Shown here: positions 1 to 6,458 of the stretch, one piece after another
Layout of the letters: every line of letters starts with the position of its first letter
How positions within the stretch are numbered: position 1 is the stretch's first letter
NCBI GenBank assembly: GCA_051867615.1
Contig: JBJDYU010000051.1
Span: forward strand, 1 to 9,408
Direction: 5' to 3'
From: RGIG5472 sp051867615
Lineage (GTDB): Bacteria; Bacillota; Clostridia; Oscillospirales; Oscillospiraceae
DNA: 9,408 nt
The notes under the pieces: model-generated
What the model was told of the DNA's origin: nothing
What the model saw: only the letters and a program-made list of their open reading frames with translations
Database searches by the model: none
Position numbers and translations under genes: made by a program

Positions 1-110
1 AGGCTGTTGGTGTAAGCTCCACCGTATTGCGTGATAATAAGGCTCGCCAGCTTCGGATTGGTGTTCTTGATATGCACGGGATATTGCAGTTTCTTCTCAT
101 AGACGAACAT
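1..110 (-). CDS. cotJC: CotJC, manganese-catalase-like spore coat protein (N-terminal part only)
   Basis: Reading the minus strand from ATG at 110, the first 36 residues begin MFVYEKKLQYPVHIK and continue with NPKLASLIITQYGGAYTNSL, which I recognise as the highly conserved N-terminus of CotJC, a member of the manganese catalase family found in the inner spore coat. The gene runs off the left edge of the window, so the metal-binding residues cannot be checked. Its ATG follows the stop codon of the upstream cotJAB gene with no base between them, so the two are almost certainly co-transcribed and translationally coupled. In other spore formers cotJ operons are expressed in the mother cell. The assignment rests on the conserved N-terminus and on the CotJA/CotJB gene next to it. 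Confidence 0.88.
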   Translation of the reverse strand, partial: MFVYEKKLQYPVHIKNTNPKLASLIITQYGGAYTNS

Positions 111-569
111 TCAGCGCACGCTCCCTTCAAAATCCCAGGGCCAGGGATCCTTCAGCCATTCGTAGCTGCCCTCGGTGATATCGGTCTGCATCAGGGGACC
201 GAAGCGCTTCTGGTACTTCTCCCGACCCTCGTTCGCCATGCGGATATAGGTCCAGTAAAGCTCCAGTACCTCTTTGTCGTTCGGGTGCGTGGTGAGATAC
301 AGCCCCAGCTCATCCACGGCAAAATCCAGCGCCATCAGCTCCACCAGCTCGGGCTTCGCGGCGGGCATCCTCGCCTGGAAGGCTCTTTTGAAGGGCAGGT
401 TCAGCCCGGGGAAAAGCGTGCCTTCCGCGAGCGCTTCCTGCCGCTCGTAGCGTTCGGGGTCATTGCTCTGGAAAGGTACGTATGGAAAGGCCAGCGGGGC
501 GCATTTGCCGGGCAGCTCGCCCTCCATGACGCCGCAGCGGCCGGGTTTGTTGTTTACATCGTTCTGCAA
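111..569 (-). CDS. CotJA-CotJB fusion, spore coat protein
   Basis: This 152-residue protein joins two families normally encoded by separate genes. Residues 24-60 match CotJA (LAFPYVPFQ at 26-34, TLFPGLNLPF at 51-60). Residues 72-152 match CotJB (LDFAVDELGLYLTTHPNDKE near 81-100, FGPL at 123-126, and the C-terminal WLKDPWPW at 138-145). I chose the TTG start at 569 because AAGGAGG (minus strand, 584-578) lies 8 nt upstream; an in-frame ATG at 527 has no such site and would still keep both domains. The gene ends directly against the ATG of cotJC, so all three CotJ functions sit in two adjacent genes. The known role of the family is assembly of CotJC into the coat in the mother cell. I see no frameshift or stop at the domain junction, so it looks like a true fusion. 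Confidence 0.85.
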   Translation of the reverse strand: MQNDVNNKPGRCGVMEGELPGKCAPLAFPYVPFQSNDPERYERQEALAEGTLFPGLNLPFKRAFQARMPAAKPELVELMALDFAVDELGLYLTTHPNDKEVLELYWTYIRMANEGREKYQKRFGPLMQTDITEGSYEWLKDPWPWDFEGSVR

Positions 570-594
570 GTCTGATTCCTCCTTGCCTGGTTCT

Positions 595-610
595 GTGCAG
601 AGGTCTGCAC
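595..610. promoter_or_regulatory. GTGCAGA/TCTGCAC inverted repeat in the cotJ leader
   Basis: A perfect 7-bp inverted repeat with a 2-bp centre (GTGCAGA-GG-TCTGCAC) lies between the cotJAB ribosome binding site (578-584) and a CATATGAT box (616-623). A third TCTGCAC copy is at 680-686, just upstream of the divergent yhaM promoter. The layout would suit an operator for a dimeric regulator, but I cannot name one. Directly seen repeat; the function is inference. Confidence 0.3.
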
Positions 611-615
611 ATTGC

Positions 616-623
616 ATCATATG
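616..623 (-). promoter_or_regulatory. possible sporulation-type -10 (CATATGAT) for cotJAB
   Basis: On the minus strand CATATGAT resembles the -10 of mother-cell sigma factors (SigE CATACAnT; SigK CATAnnnTA) and lies 46 nt upstream of the TTG start. I find no convincing -35 at the expected distance, only a GC-rich 7-bp stem-loop (627-633 with 641-647), so this is a weak call supported mainly by the expected regulation of cotJ operons. Confidence 0.25.
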
Positions 624-698
624 CTGCGGTCGCAGCCCGCGCGACCGGCAGGGCAGGGGACGCTTCGCGGAAAGCTGTCTCTGCACAGGGAAAAGCCA

Positions 699-727
699 TG
701 TACTTTCCGCGGCGTTTGTGGTATACT
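699..727 (+). promoter_or_regulatory. promoter of yhaM (extended -10)
   Basis: TATACT at 722-727 is preceded by TGG, forming an extended -10 (TGnTATACT). The -35 position at 17-bp spacing (699-704, TGTACT) is poor, as is usual for extended -10 promoters. It lies 31 nt before the yhaM start. Confidence 0.55.
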
Positions 728-757
728 GAGTCAAAAGCACGACGAAGGAGAAACGAT

Positions 758-1705
758 ATGGAGCAGCCAAAATACATCGCCGACTTTCTCATCGGGGACG
801 CGGTGGAGGGCTTTTACCTGCTGAAAAGCGCCTCCGCCCGGACCACTGCCGCGGGCAAGCCCTTTTTGAGCCTGACGCTGGGGGACAGGACCGGCACAGT
901 GGACGGCGTCGCCTGGGACTATGCGGGTCCCGTGGGCGCGGCGGACGAGGGAAACGTGGTCAAGATTCGTGGCCGTGTGGCGGAGTACCGCGGCGCGCCG
1001 CAGGTGGTGGTGGAGCGTATCCGCCTTTCCGCCCCGGACGATGATGTGGACGTTGGCGCGCTGGTGCCCGTCGCGCCCATCGATACGGCGGAGGAGTGGG
1101 CGTATATCGAATCGCTGGTGGACTCGCTGGAGGATGGGGACTATGCCGCCGTCTGCCGGGAAATGCTCCGGCGGCACGGGGAAGAGCTGCGCTCCATCCC
1201 CGCGGCCAAGAGCGTGCATCACAGTTTTCTCGGCGGTCTGCTCATGCACACGGCCCGGATGCTGCGGACGGTGGACTTCCTTGCAAAGCAGTACGCGGAC
1301 GTTCTCGACCGCAGTCTGCTGCTGACCGGGACGCTGCTGCACGATTTCGCCAAGGCGAAGGAATTCACCTTTTCACCGCTGGGGCTGGTGACGGATTACT
1401 CCGTCAGGGGCCAGCTGCTGGGCCATCTTGTCATGGGCGCGCAGGAGACGGCGGAAGTAGCCCGGGAGCTGGGCATTCCGGAGGAAAAGTCTGTACTGCT
1501 GCAGCATATGCTCCTGTCCCATCACGGGGAGCCGGAATTCGGCGCGGCGGTGCGCCCGGCCTGCGCGGAAAGCGAACTGCTCTCGCTCATTGATATGGTG
1601 GACAGCCGTATGGAGATCTACCGCGAGACTTTCGAGGAGGTGCCGGCAGGCGAGTTCAGCGGACGCATCTTCGCGCTGGAGAAAAAGATCTACCATCACG
1701 CGTAA
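758..1705 (+). CDS. yhaM: YhaM-type 3'-5' exoribonuclease (OB fold + HD domain)
   Basis: This 315-residue protein has the size and layout of Bacillus YhaM, a Firmicutes 3'-5' exoribonuclease that shortens RNA ends in the cytoplasm. Residues about 14-95 form the OB-fold nucleic-acid-binding part (KPFLSLTLGDRTG at 34-46, GNVVKIRGRV at 65-74). Residues about 150-285 form an HD phosphohydrolase domain with metal ligands visible in order: H154/H155 (VHHSFLGGLL), H164, the H195-D196 pair (LLHDFAKAKEF), H223, H255/H256 and D279 or D282. The ATG at 758 is preceded by AAGGAG at 745-750, 7 nt away; the longer frame from 698 would place the start upstream of the promoter. It is first in a plus-strand run followed by an aldo/keto reductase 58 nt downstream. 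Family confidence is high; its RNA targets cannot be read from sequence. Confidence 0.93.
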   Translation: MEQPKYIADFLIGDAVEGFYLLKSASARTTAAGKPFLSLTLGDRTGTVDGVAWDYAGPVGAADEGNVVKIRGRVAEYRGAPQVVVERIRLSAPDDDVDVGALVPVAPIDTAEEWAYIESLVDSLEDGDYAAVCREMLRRHGEELRSIPAAKSVHHSFLGGLLMHTARMLRTVDFLAKQYADVLDRSLLLTGTLLHDFAKAKEFTFSPLGLVTDYSVRGQLLGHLVMGAQETAEVARELGIPEEKSVLLQHMLLSHHGEPEFGAAVRPACAESELLSLIDMVDSRMEIYRETFEEVPAGEFSGRIFALEKKIYHHA

Positions 1706-1715
1706 GGACAAATGG

Positions 1716-1731
1716 CCGCCGTGCTCGGCGG
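1716..1731 (+). terminator. weak hairpin after yhaM
   Basis: CCGCCG-TGCT-CGGCGG makes a 6-bp all-GC stem 10 nt after the yhaM stop. What follows is AT-rich (AATTCTGAATTATTTG) but lacks a clean T run, so it may only attenuate read-through into the next gene. Confidence 0.3.
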
Positions 1732-1763
1732 AATTCTGAATTATTTGACTGGAGGAAAACAGC

Positions 1764-2771
1764 ATGGAATATGTGGTTTTGGGCCGTACCGGACTGAAGA
1801 TCTCCCGCCTTGGCTTCGGCGGCATCCCCATCCAGCGGATCGACGCCGCTGGGGCGCGGGAGCTGCTGGACGCCGTGCGCGCCGCCGGCATCAACTATAT
1901 CGACACCGCCCGGGGCTATACGGTCAGCGAGGAGCTGATCGGAGCGGCCATCGAGGGCCACCGGAACGAATTTGTACTCGCCACCAAGTCCATGGCGAGA
2001 GACAAGGCGGGCATGGAACGGGACGTGGAGATTAGCCTTAGAAACCTGCGCACGGACTACATCGACCTCTATCAGATCCACAACTGCCCGCCGGAACAGC
2101 TGGAGCAGGTCTGCGCCCCCGGCGGGGCGCTGGAGGCGCTGCAGGAGGCGAAGGCAGCGGGGAAGATCGGCCACATCGGTCTCACCGCCCACTCCCTTGA
2201 GACCTTCCGCCGGGCGCTGGAGCTGGATTGGGTGGAGACCATCATGTTCCCCTACAACATCGTGGAGAACCAAGGTGTGGAGCTGATGGAGCGGGCCAGG
2301 GAGAAGAACATCGGCTTTATCGACATGAAGCCCATGGCGGGCGGCGCGATAGAGGACCCGGAGCTTGCCCTGCGCTATATCTGCGCCAATCCCCTTGTGA
2401 CCGTGGTGATCCCGGGTATGTACAGTCTCGCCGAGCTGGCGCAGAATGTGGCCGCGGCGGAGAACGCCGCGCCCTTTTCCGAGGAGGAACAGGAGAAGCT
2501 TGAAAAGATCCGCCGGGAGCTTGGGACCAACTTCTGCCGCCGCTGCAACTACTGCGCGCCCTGCACCGTGGGCATCAGCATTCCCAACGCTTTCGTGTTC
2601 CACGGCTATCTCAGCCGCTATGGGCTGGAGAGCTGGGCCAGGGACCGTTACGGCTCCATGAGCGCCAGGGCCGGGGACTGCGTGGAGTGTGGCCTCTGCG
2701 AGACGCGCTGCCCCTATCAGCTGCCCATCCGCAGTATGCTGAAAAAGGTGGCGGAGGATTTCGGCGCGTGA
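1764..2771 (+). CDS. aldo/keto reductase with C-terminal 4Fe-4S ferredoxin-type domain
   Basis: The protein has 335 residues. Residues 1-250 are an aldo/keto reductase TIM barrel with the catalytic tetrad in the expected spacing: D47 (NYIDTAR), Y52, K75 (LATKS) and H106 (DLYQIHNC). The NAD(P)-binding end includes VTVVIPGM (212-219). Residues 258-267 hold C258-x2-C261-x2-C264-x2-C267, and 306-316 hold C306-x2-C309-x2-C312-x3-C316-P, the pattern of an iron-sulfur ferredoxin-like domain. This is the clostridial subgroup of oxidoreductases that couples a reductase barrel to Fe-S clusters (COG1453-like); the substrate is unknown. The ATG has GGAGG 8 nt upstream (1751-1755). It lies between yhaM and cwlD and its function does not obviously connect to either. 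Confidence 0.9.
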   Translation: MEYVVLGRTGLKISRLGFGGIPIQRIDAAGARELLDAVRAAGINYIDTARGYTVSEELIGAAIEGHRNEFVLATKSMARDKAGMERDVEISLRNLRTDYIDLYQIHNCPPEQLEQVCAPGGALEALQEAKAAGKIGHIGLTAHSLETFRRALELDWVETIMFPYNIVENQGVELMERAREKNIGFIDMKPMAGGAIEDPELALRYICANPLVTVVIPGMYSLAELAQNVAAAENAAPFSEEEQEKLEKIRRELGTNFCRRCNYCAPCTVGISIPNAFVFHGYLSRYGLESWARDRYGSMSARAGDCVECGLCETRCPYQLPIRSMLKKVAEDFGA

Positions 2772-2791
2772 CCGCTTTCCGTGGCGGTTTT
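2771..2791 (+). terminator. weak terminator after the aldo/keto reductase
   Basis: ACCGC (2771-2775) can pair with GCGGT (2784-2788), and TTTT follows directly (2788-2791). The 5-bp stem is short and begins on the last base of the stop codon, so it may be only partly effective. Confidence 0.3.
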
Positions 2792-2842
2792 CCCGCATAG
2801 GGGAGGGAGGGGGCCGCATAAGCTCATGGGGAGGTGAGCGGC

Positions 2843-3562
2843 ATGATCCTTCTCATAAGAAAGCGGAAGATCCTCTCCGGCGTCGCCGCAGCGGCCGTGC
2901 TGCTGGCGTTTTGCACTGTTTTGCGCCTGCGGCAGAGCGTGGAGGCTTTTCGCCCGGAGACCGGGCAGGCGGCGGTCATCATTGACCCTGGTCACGGTGG
3001 GGAGGACGGCGGCGCCGTGGCGGCGGACGGGACCGTGGAAAGCGGCGTGAACCTGGCGATCGCGCTGCAGCTGCGGGAGCTGTTTCGCTTCTGCGGGGAG
3101 GAGCCCCTGATGACTCGGGAGACGGATATCTCCATCTACTCCGACGGGGCGGAGACCCTGCGGCAGAAAAAGGTATCGGACCTGAAAAACCGCGTGGCCC
3201 TGGTGAACGCGGAGCCCGGGGCCGTTCTGATCAGCATCCATCAGAACAGCCTGTCGGTGGCGCCCTCCGTCCATGGGGCGCAGGTGTTCTATAATCCCGT
3301 CTCGGGGGCGGCAAGCTACGCCGCGTCGGTGCAGGAAATGCTGAACACCGTGGTCAACAGCGAGCGGCCCAAGGCGGAGAAGGCCATCGATTCCACCATC
3401 TATCTCATGCAGCACGTGGAAAACCCGGCGATTTTGGTGGAATGCGGCTTTCTCTCCAACGCGGAGGAAACAGCCGCCTTGAAAACAGAAACGCATCAGA
3501 TGCGTCTCGCGCTGGCGATTCTCTGCGGCTACTACAACAATACGGAGGAACCTGTCACATGA
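2843..3562 (+). CDS. cwlD: N-acetylmuramoyl-L-alanine amidase CwlD (Amidase_3)
   Basis: The 239-residue product opens with basic residues (RKRK) and a single hydrophobic segment at about 11-27, a membrane anchor or uncleaved signal, then an Amidase_3 zinc domain. The zinc ligands and catalytic residues are H51 (IIDPGHGGEDGG), E66 (TVESGVNLAIA), H133 (LISIHQNS) and E200 (AILVECGFLSN). CwlD removes peptide side chains from spore peptidoglycan so that muramic-delta-lactam can form in the cortex. The size and single domain fit CwlD rather than a multi-repeat autolysin. I chose ATG 2843, which has GGGAGGT 7 nt upstream; an in-frame GTG at 2834 lies inside that site. The stop overlaps the start of radA by 4 nt (ATGA), so the two are translationally coupled. 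Identity as CwlD rather than another Amidase_3 is inferred from size. Confidence 0.87.
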   Translation: MILLIRKRKILSGVAAAAVLLAFCTVLRLRQSVEAFRPETGQAAVIIDPGHGGEDGGAVAADGTVESGVNLAIALQLRELFRFCGEEPLMTRETDISIYSDGAETLRQKKVSDLKNRVALVNAEPGAVLISIHQNSLSVAPSVHGAQVFYNPVSGAASYAASVQEMLNTVVNSERPKAEKAIDSTIYLMQHVENPAILVECGFLSNAEETAALKTETHQMRLALAILCGYYNNTEEPVT

Positions 3563-4914
3563 AGGAAAAAACGGTCTTCTTCTGCACGGAGTGCGGCAAT
3601 GAAACGCCCAAGTGGGCGGGCAAGTGTCCCGCCTGCGGGGCGTGGAACACGGTGGTGGAGCAGCGCGCAACCAAAAAAGAAGGGAAGAGGGGGAGCCTGC
3701 GCACCCTTGCCGCGCCCAAGGCCCGCCCTGTCACCGACCTGGAATCGGCGGAGGAGATCCGTTTCTGCACGGGCCTGGGGGAGCTGGACCGGGTGCTGGG
3801 CGGCGGCGCCGTCAGCGGCTCGCTGGTCCTCATCGGCGGCGCGCCGGGCATCGGCAAATCCACCCTCATGCTGCAGATCTGCCGGGAGCTTTGCTCGGAA
3901 CGGAAGGTGCTGTATGTATCGGGCGAGGAGTCGGAGCATCAGCTGAAGCTCCGGGCCAAGCGCCTCAGCGCCGCCAGCGAAAGGCTCTTTGTCCTCTCAG
4001 AAACCCGGCTGGGAGATGTGATGGACTGCGTCAGCGACGAGCAGCCGGACGTGCTTATCATCGATTCCATCCAGACGCTGTATAACGACGCGCTGGATTC
4101 TCCCGCCGGCAGCGTGAGCCAGGTGAAGGACTGCACCATGACGCTCATGCAGATCGCCAAGGGCATGGGCGTCACGGTGTTCGTCATCGGCCATGTGAAC
4201 AAGGAGGGCTCCATCGCCGGCCCCAAGGTGCTGGAGCACATGGTGGACTGCGTGCTGTATTTTGAGGGGGACGAGCATTCCTCCTACCGCATCCTGCGGG
4301 CCGCCAAGAACCGCTTCGGCGCCACCAATGAGATCGGCGTGTTCGAGATGTGCGGCACCGGTCTGCGGGAGGTGGAGAACCCCTCGGAAATGCTGCTTTC
4401 CGGCCGGCCGGAGGGCGCCAGCGGCACCTGTGTCACCTGCGTGATGGAGGGCGTGCGTCCGGTGCTGGCGGAGATACAGGCCCTCATCACCACCACGGCC
4501 TATCCCTCGCCGCGCCGCTCCTCCAACGGTCTTGACTTCAACCGGGCCGCCATGCTCATAGCGGTGCTGGAAAAGCACGGCCACTTGAAGCTCTCCTCCT
4601 GCGACGCCTATCTCAATGTGGTGGGCGGGCTGACGCTGGACGAGCCTGCGGCGGACCTGGCCACAGTGATCGCTCTGGCCTCCAGCTATCTGGATCGCCC
4701 GGTGGAGCATTCCATCGCGGCGGTAGGGGAGGTGGGCCTCACAGGCGAGATAAGGAGCATCAGCCACCTGGACCAGCGCCTGTCGGAGATCCGCCGTCTG
4801 GGCTTTCGCAAGTGTATCGTCCCAAAGCAGCGGAACCTTACGGCGCAAACGGATCTTCAGGTGATTCCGGTGCAGAGTGTGGCGGAGGCCCTGCGTGTCC
4901 TTTTGCAGGACTGA
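3559..4914 (+). CDS. radA: DNA repair protein RadA (Sms)
   Basis: This 451-residue protein shows the whole RadA layout. The N-terminal zinc finger has C9-x2-C12 and C23-x2-C26 (FFCTECG, KCPACGAWN). The RecA-like ATPase has Walker A at 93-102 (GGAPGIGKST) and Walker B at 164-170 (DVLIIDS). The RadA-specific KNRFG is at 250-254. From about 290 to the end there is a Lon-protease-like domain (LDFNRAAMLIAVLE, AAVGEVGLTGEIRS, LGFRKCIVPK). RadA is a DnaB-type helicase acting on branched DNA during recombinational repair and transformation. The ATG overlaps the cwlD stop and has GGAGG (3544-3548) 10 nt upstream. A longer frame from 3442 lies inside cwlD and is rejected. Length is normal for the family. 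Confidence 0.96.
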   Translation: MKEKTVFFCTECGNETPKWAGKCPACGAWNTVVEQRATKKEGKRGSLRTLAAPKARPVTDLESAEEIRFCTGLGELDRVLGGGAVSGSLVLIGGAPGIGKSTLMLQICRELCSERKVLYVSGEESEHQLKLRAKRLSAASERLFVLSETRLGDVMDCVSDEQPDVLIIDSIQTLYNDALDSPAGSVSQVKDCTMTLMQIAKGMGVTVFVIGHVNKEGSIAGPKVLEHMVDCVLYFEGDEHSSYRILRAAKNRFGATNEIGVFEMCGTGLREVENPSEMLLSGRPEGASGTCVTCVMEGVRPVLAEIQALITTTAYPSPRRSSNGLDFNRAAMLIAVLEKHGHLKLSSCDAYLNVVGGLTLDEPAADLATVIALASSYLDRPVEHSIAAVGEVGLTGEIRSISHLDQRLSEIRRLGFRKCIVPKQRNLTAQTDLQVIPVQSVAEALRVLLQD

Positions 4915-5041
4915 TGTCCCTGGGCGTATAGTGGGCGCAGCGGTTCTCCTGATCGGGCTGTCCCGCCGGGGCGACGGAGCGCAGGGTGCAAAGGCCGTCC
5001 TGCTGGTACACACAGTTTCCTGTGCAGGGAATAATGCTCAT
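4838..5041 (-). CDS. small Cys-rich protein of unknown function, antisense to the radA end
   Basis: The predicted product has 67 residues. Its first 40 have an ordered cysteine pattern, MSIIPCTGNCVYQQDGLC, then a later C and the sequence CAHYTP: C6-x3-C10-x7-C18 and one more Cys at about 35. This resembles a family of very short clostridial proteins, possibly metal-binding; I do not know a function. The tail (PPPHSAPESPEDPFAP) is low complexity because it overlaps the 3' end of radA by 77 nt on the opposite strand. I chose ATG 5041 because AAAGGG lies 8 nt upstream on the minus strand; a GTG at 5050 sits within that site. The radA transcript would run antisense to it up to the terminator at 5097-5130. 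Confidence comes from the Cys pattern and the ribosome binding site. Confidence 0.6.
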   Translation of the reverse strand: MSIIPCTGNCVYQQDGLCTLRSVAPAGQPDQENRCAHYTPRDISPAKGHAGPPPHSAPESPEDPFAP

Positions 5042-5096
5042 GTCGTTCACCCTTTCTTTCAGCCCTTAGTGTTGCCCCTTTGAGCCTGTTTATGCG

Positions 5097-5130
5097 AAGC
5101 CGCGCCGGGACGCTGCCCGGCGCGGCTTTT
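5097..5130 (+). terminator. strong intrinsic terminator
   Basis: A perfect 13-bp stem (5097-5109 with 5116-5128, loop ACGCTG) ends in TTTT. The stem core GCCGCGCCGGG is nearly all G-C. The T tract is on the plus strand only, so it ends the cwlD-radA transcript about 180 nt after the radA stop and insulates the recombinase promoter that follows. Confidence 0.85.
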
Positions 5131-5134
5131 CCGA

Positions 5135-5163
5135 TTGCGGAACGGAACAAAATATTGTATAAT
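5135..5163 (+). promoter_or_regulatory. promoter of the XerC/D-type recombinase
   Basis: TTGCGG (5135-5140), a 17-bp spacer and a perfect TATAAT (5158-5163) form a SigA-type promoter between the terminator and the GTG start at 5201, leaving a leader of about 30 nt. Confidence 0.7.
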
Positions 5164-5200
5164 CAGAAAAACGATGTGCAGGGAGAGGAGGGGAGCGCCC

Positions 5201-6256
5201 GTGTCCGATTACAGCCAGGCTCCGGAGATCCTGCGGGATTTTCTTTCTTATCACGAGACCATCAAGGCCCATTCGCAGAAGACCGTGGATGAATACTATC
5301 TGGACCTGCGGAATTTTTTCCGCTATCTCAAGCGGCAGAAAACGCCGGCGCTGCGGGACTGCGAACTGGATGAAATTTCGATTTTGGACGTGGATATCAA
5401 TTTTGTAAAGCAGATCACCTTGACAGATGTATACGACTATCTGACCTATCTCAGCCGGGATCGCGCCCGCCATCAGAACAGCCCGGAGACGGAATACGGC
5501 CTGAACGCCGCCAGCCGTGCCCGGAAGATCGCCACGCTGCGCTCGTTTTTCAACTACCTGACCAACAAAAAGCATCTGTTGGAGACAAATCCCATCAAGG
5601 AGCTGGATTCGCCGAAGAAGCAGAAAAGCCTGCCGAAGTACCTGACGCTGGAGGAAAGCGTGTCTCTGCTGGAAAACGTGGACGGGAAGAACCGGGAGCG
5701 GGATTTCTGTATCCTGACGCTGTTTCTCAACTGCGGGCTGCGTATCTCTGAGCTGGTGGGCCTGAATCTGGGCGATATACAGGACGACGCGCTGCGCGTC
5801 CTCGGTAAGGGCAACAAGGTGCGCATCGTCTATCTCAACGACGCCTGCAAGGCCGCGCTGCGGGAGTATCTGGCCGTCCGCCGTCCCATCACGGGGAAGG
5901 ACCGCAACGCGCTGTTTCTCTCCAGCCGCAACGAGCGCATCGGTCGGACCACCGTCCACGCGCTGGTGAAAAAGCATCTGGCGCAGGCGGGACTGGATTC
6001 CACCGCGTATTCCAGCCATAAGCTGCGCCACACCGCGGCCACGCTGATGCTGCAAAACGGGGTGGACGTGAAGGCGGTGCAGGAGGTCTTGGGCCACGAG
6101 CATCTGAACACCACGGAGATCTACACGCACATCGACAACGATGCGTTGCGCGTGGCGGCCCGGGCCAATCCGCTGGCCCATGTGAAAGCGCCGAAAAAGG
6201 TGCGTGAGCTGCCGCAGGAGGAAGCAACGGCAGGGAAGTCCGATACGGAAGATTGA
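5201..6256 (+). CDS. tyrosine recombinase, XerC/XerD family
   Basis: This 351-residue protein has an N-terminal SAM-like core-binding domain (about 5-135) and a catalytic domain (about 145-320) with every active-site residue: R181 (CGLRISELVGL), K203 (LGKGNKVR), H273 and R276 (SSHKLRHTAA), H299 (VLGHEHLNTT) and the nucleophile Y308 (EIYTHI). The H-to-Y distance of 9 matches XerD. It is about 50 residues longer than E. coli XerD, with an insert near 47-70 and a charged tail after 325. The likely role is chromosome dimer resolution at dif, or the housekeeping recombinase borrowed by mobile elements. I chose GTG 5201, with AGGAGG 9 nt upstream (5187-5192); the upstream ATG at 5174 lacks a site, and the TTG at 5135 lies in the promoter. 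It has its own promoter and terminator, and the putative element begins directly downstream. Confidence 0.92.
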   Translation: MSDYSQAPEILRDFLSYHETIKAHSQKTVDEYYLDLRNFFRYLKRQKTPALRDCELDEISILDVDINFVKQITLTDVYDYLTYLSRDRARHQNSPETEYGLNAASRARKIATLRSFFNYLTNKKHLLETNPIKELDSPKKQKSLPKYLTLEESVSLLENVDGKNRERDFCILTLFLNCGLRISELVGLNLGDIQDDALRVLGKGNKVRIVYLNDACKAALREYLAVRRPITGKDRNALFLSSRNERIGRTTVHALVKKHLAQAGLDSTAYSSHKLRHTAATLMLQNGVDVKAVQEVLGHEHLNTTEIYTHIDNDALRVAARANPLAHVKAPKKVRELPQEEATAGKSDTED

Positions 6257-6281
6257 ATGTCCGGAAATTTCGATACAGTTA

Positions 6282-6309
6282 ATTGAACAAAATACGCGTT
6301 TTGTGCAGC
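6282..6309 (+). repeat. ACAAAA-N6-TTTTGT site, left copy (candidate attL)
   Basis: An 11-nt left arm ATTGAACAAAA (6282-6292), a 6-nt centre TACGCG and a right arm beginning TTTTGTGCAGC (6299-6309) have the size of a Xer/tyrosine-recombinase core site. The left arm is identical to that of the copy at 9135. The stretch 6286-6317 also matches, inverted, 8971-8938: AACAAAATA, GTTTTGTGCA and TTCCGCGC are all identical, with only the short spacers between them differing. Confidence 0.5.
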
Positions 6310-6345
6310 TTCCGCGCCGGAAATCCGGCGCGGGGCTGTTTTTTT
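6306..6345 (+). terminator. strong intrinsic terminator of the Xer-type recombinase gene
   Basis: CCGCGCCGG (6312-6320) pairs perfectly with CCGGCGCGG (6325-6333) around an AAAT loop. CAGC/GCTG extends the stem below a small internal bulge, and seven Ts (6339-6345) follow. It overlaps the right arm of the candidate attL site. Confidence 0.88.
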
Positions 6346-6364
6346 GTCAAGAGGAGGAAAAAAA

Positions 6365-6384
6365 CGCCGCCCCGCAGGGCGGCG
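6365..6384. repeat. 8-bp perfect hairpin at the start of the T-free tract
   Basis: CGCCGCCC (6365-6372) pairs with GGGCGGCG (6377-6384) around CGCA. It is followed by C and A runs, not T, so it is not an intrinsic terminator on the plus strand. On the minus strand it is followed by a T-rich run (complement of 6358-6364), so there it could end transcription coming leftward. Confidence 0.6.
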
Positions 6385-6402
6385 GAACCCCAACCCCAAA
6401 AA

Positions 6403-6458
6403 CGCCCGGGGCCGGGGGCCGAAAAAGCGGGGCGAAGCCCCGCCAAAGGCCCCGGGCG
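6403..6458. repeat. two-level stem-loop (11-bp outer, 7-bp inner with GAA loop)
   Basis: CGCCCGGGGCC (6403-6413) is the exact reverse complement of 6448-6458. Enclosed is GCGGGGC-GAA-GCCCCGC (6427-6443), a stem closed by a GNA trinucleotide loop, a class known to give unusually stable DNA mini-hairpins. A further CGGGC-GCA-GCCCG hairpin follows at 6477-6489. The arrangement resembles structured regions of ssDNA replicons (origins, packaging signals). Confidence 0.6.

Noticed and set aside
1656..2819. 387-residue minus-strand open frame opposite the aldo/keto reductase
   Set aside because: It is the antisense shadow of a clear gene in high-GC DNA, His/Arg/Ala-rich with no family resemblance. 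The same holds for the 338-residue frame opposite radA and the 363-residue frame opposite the Xer-type recombinase.
5174..5176. ATG start for the Xer-type recombinase at 5174
   Set aside because: It lies only 11 nt after the -10 box and has no ribosome binding site, whereas GTG 5201 has AGGAGG at proper spacing and gives the usual N-terminus.
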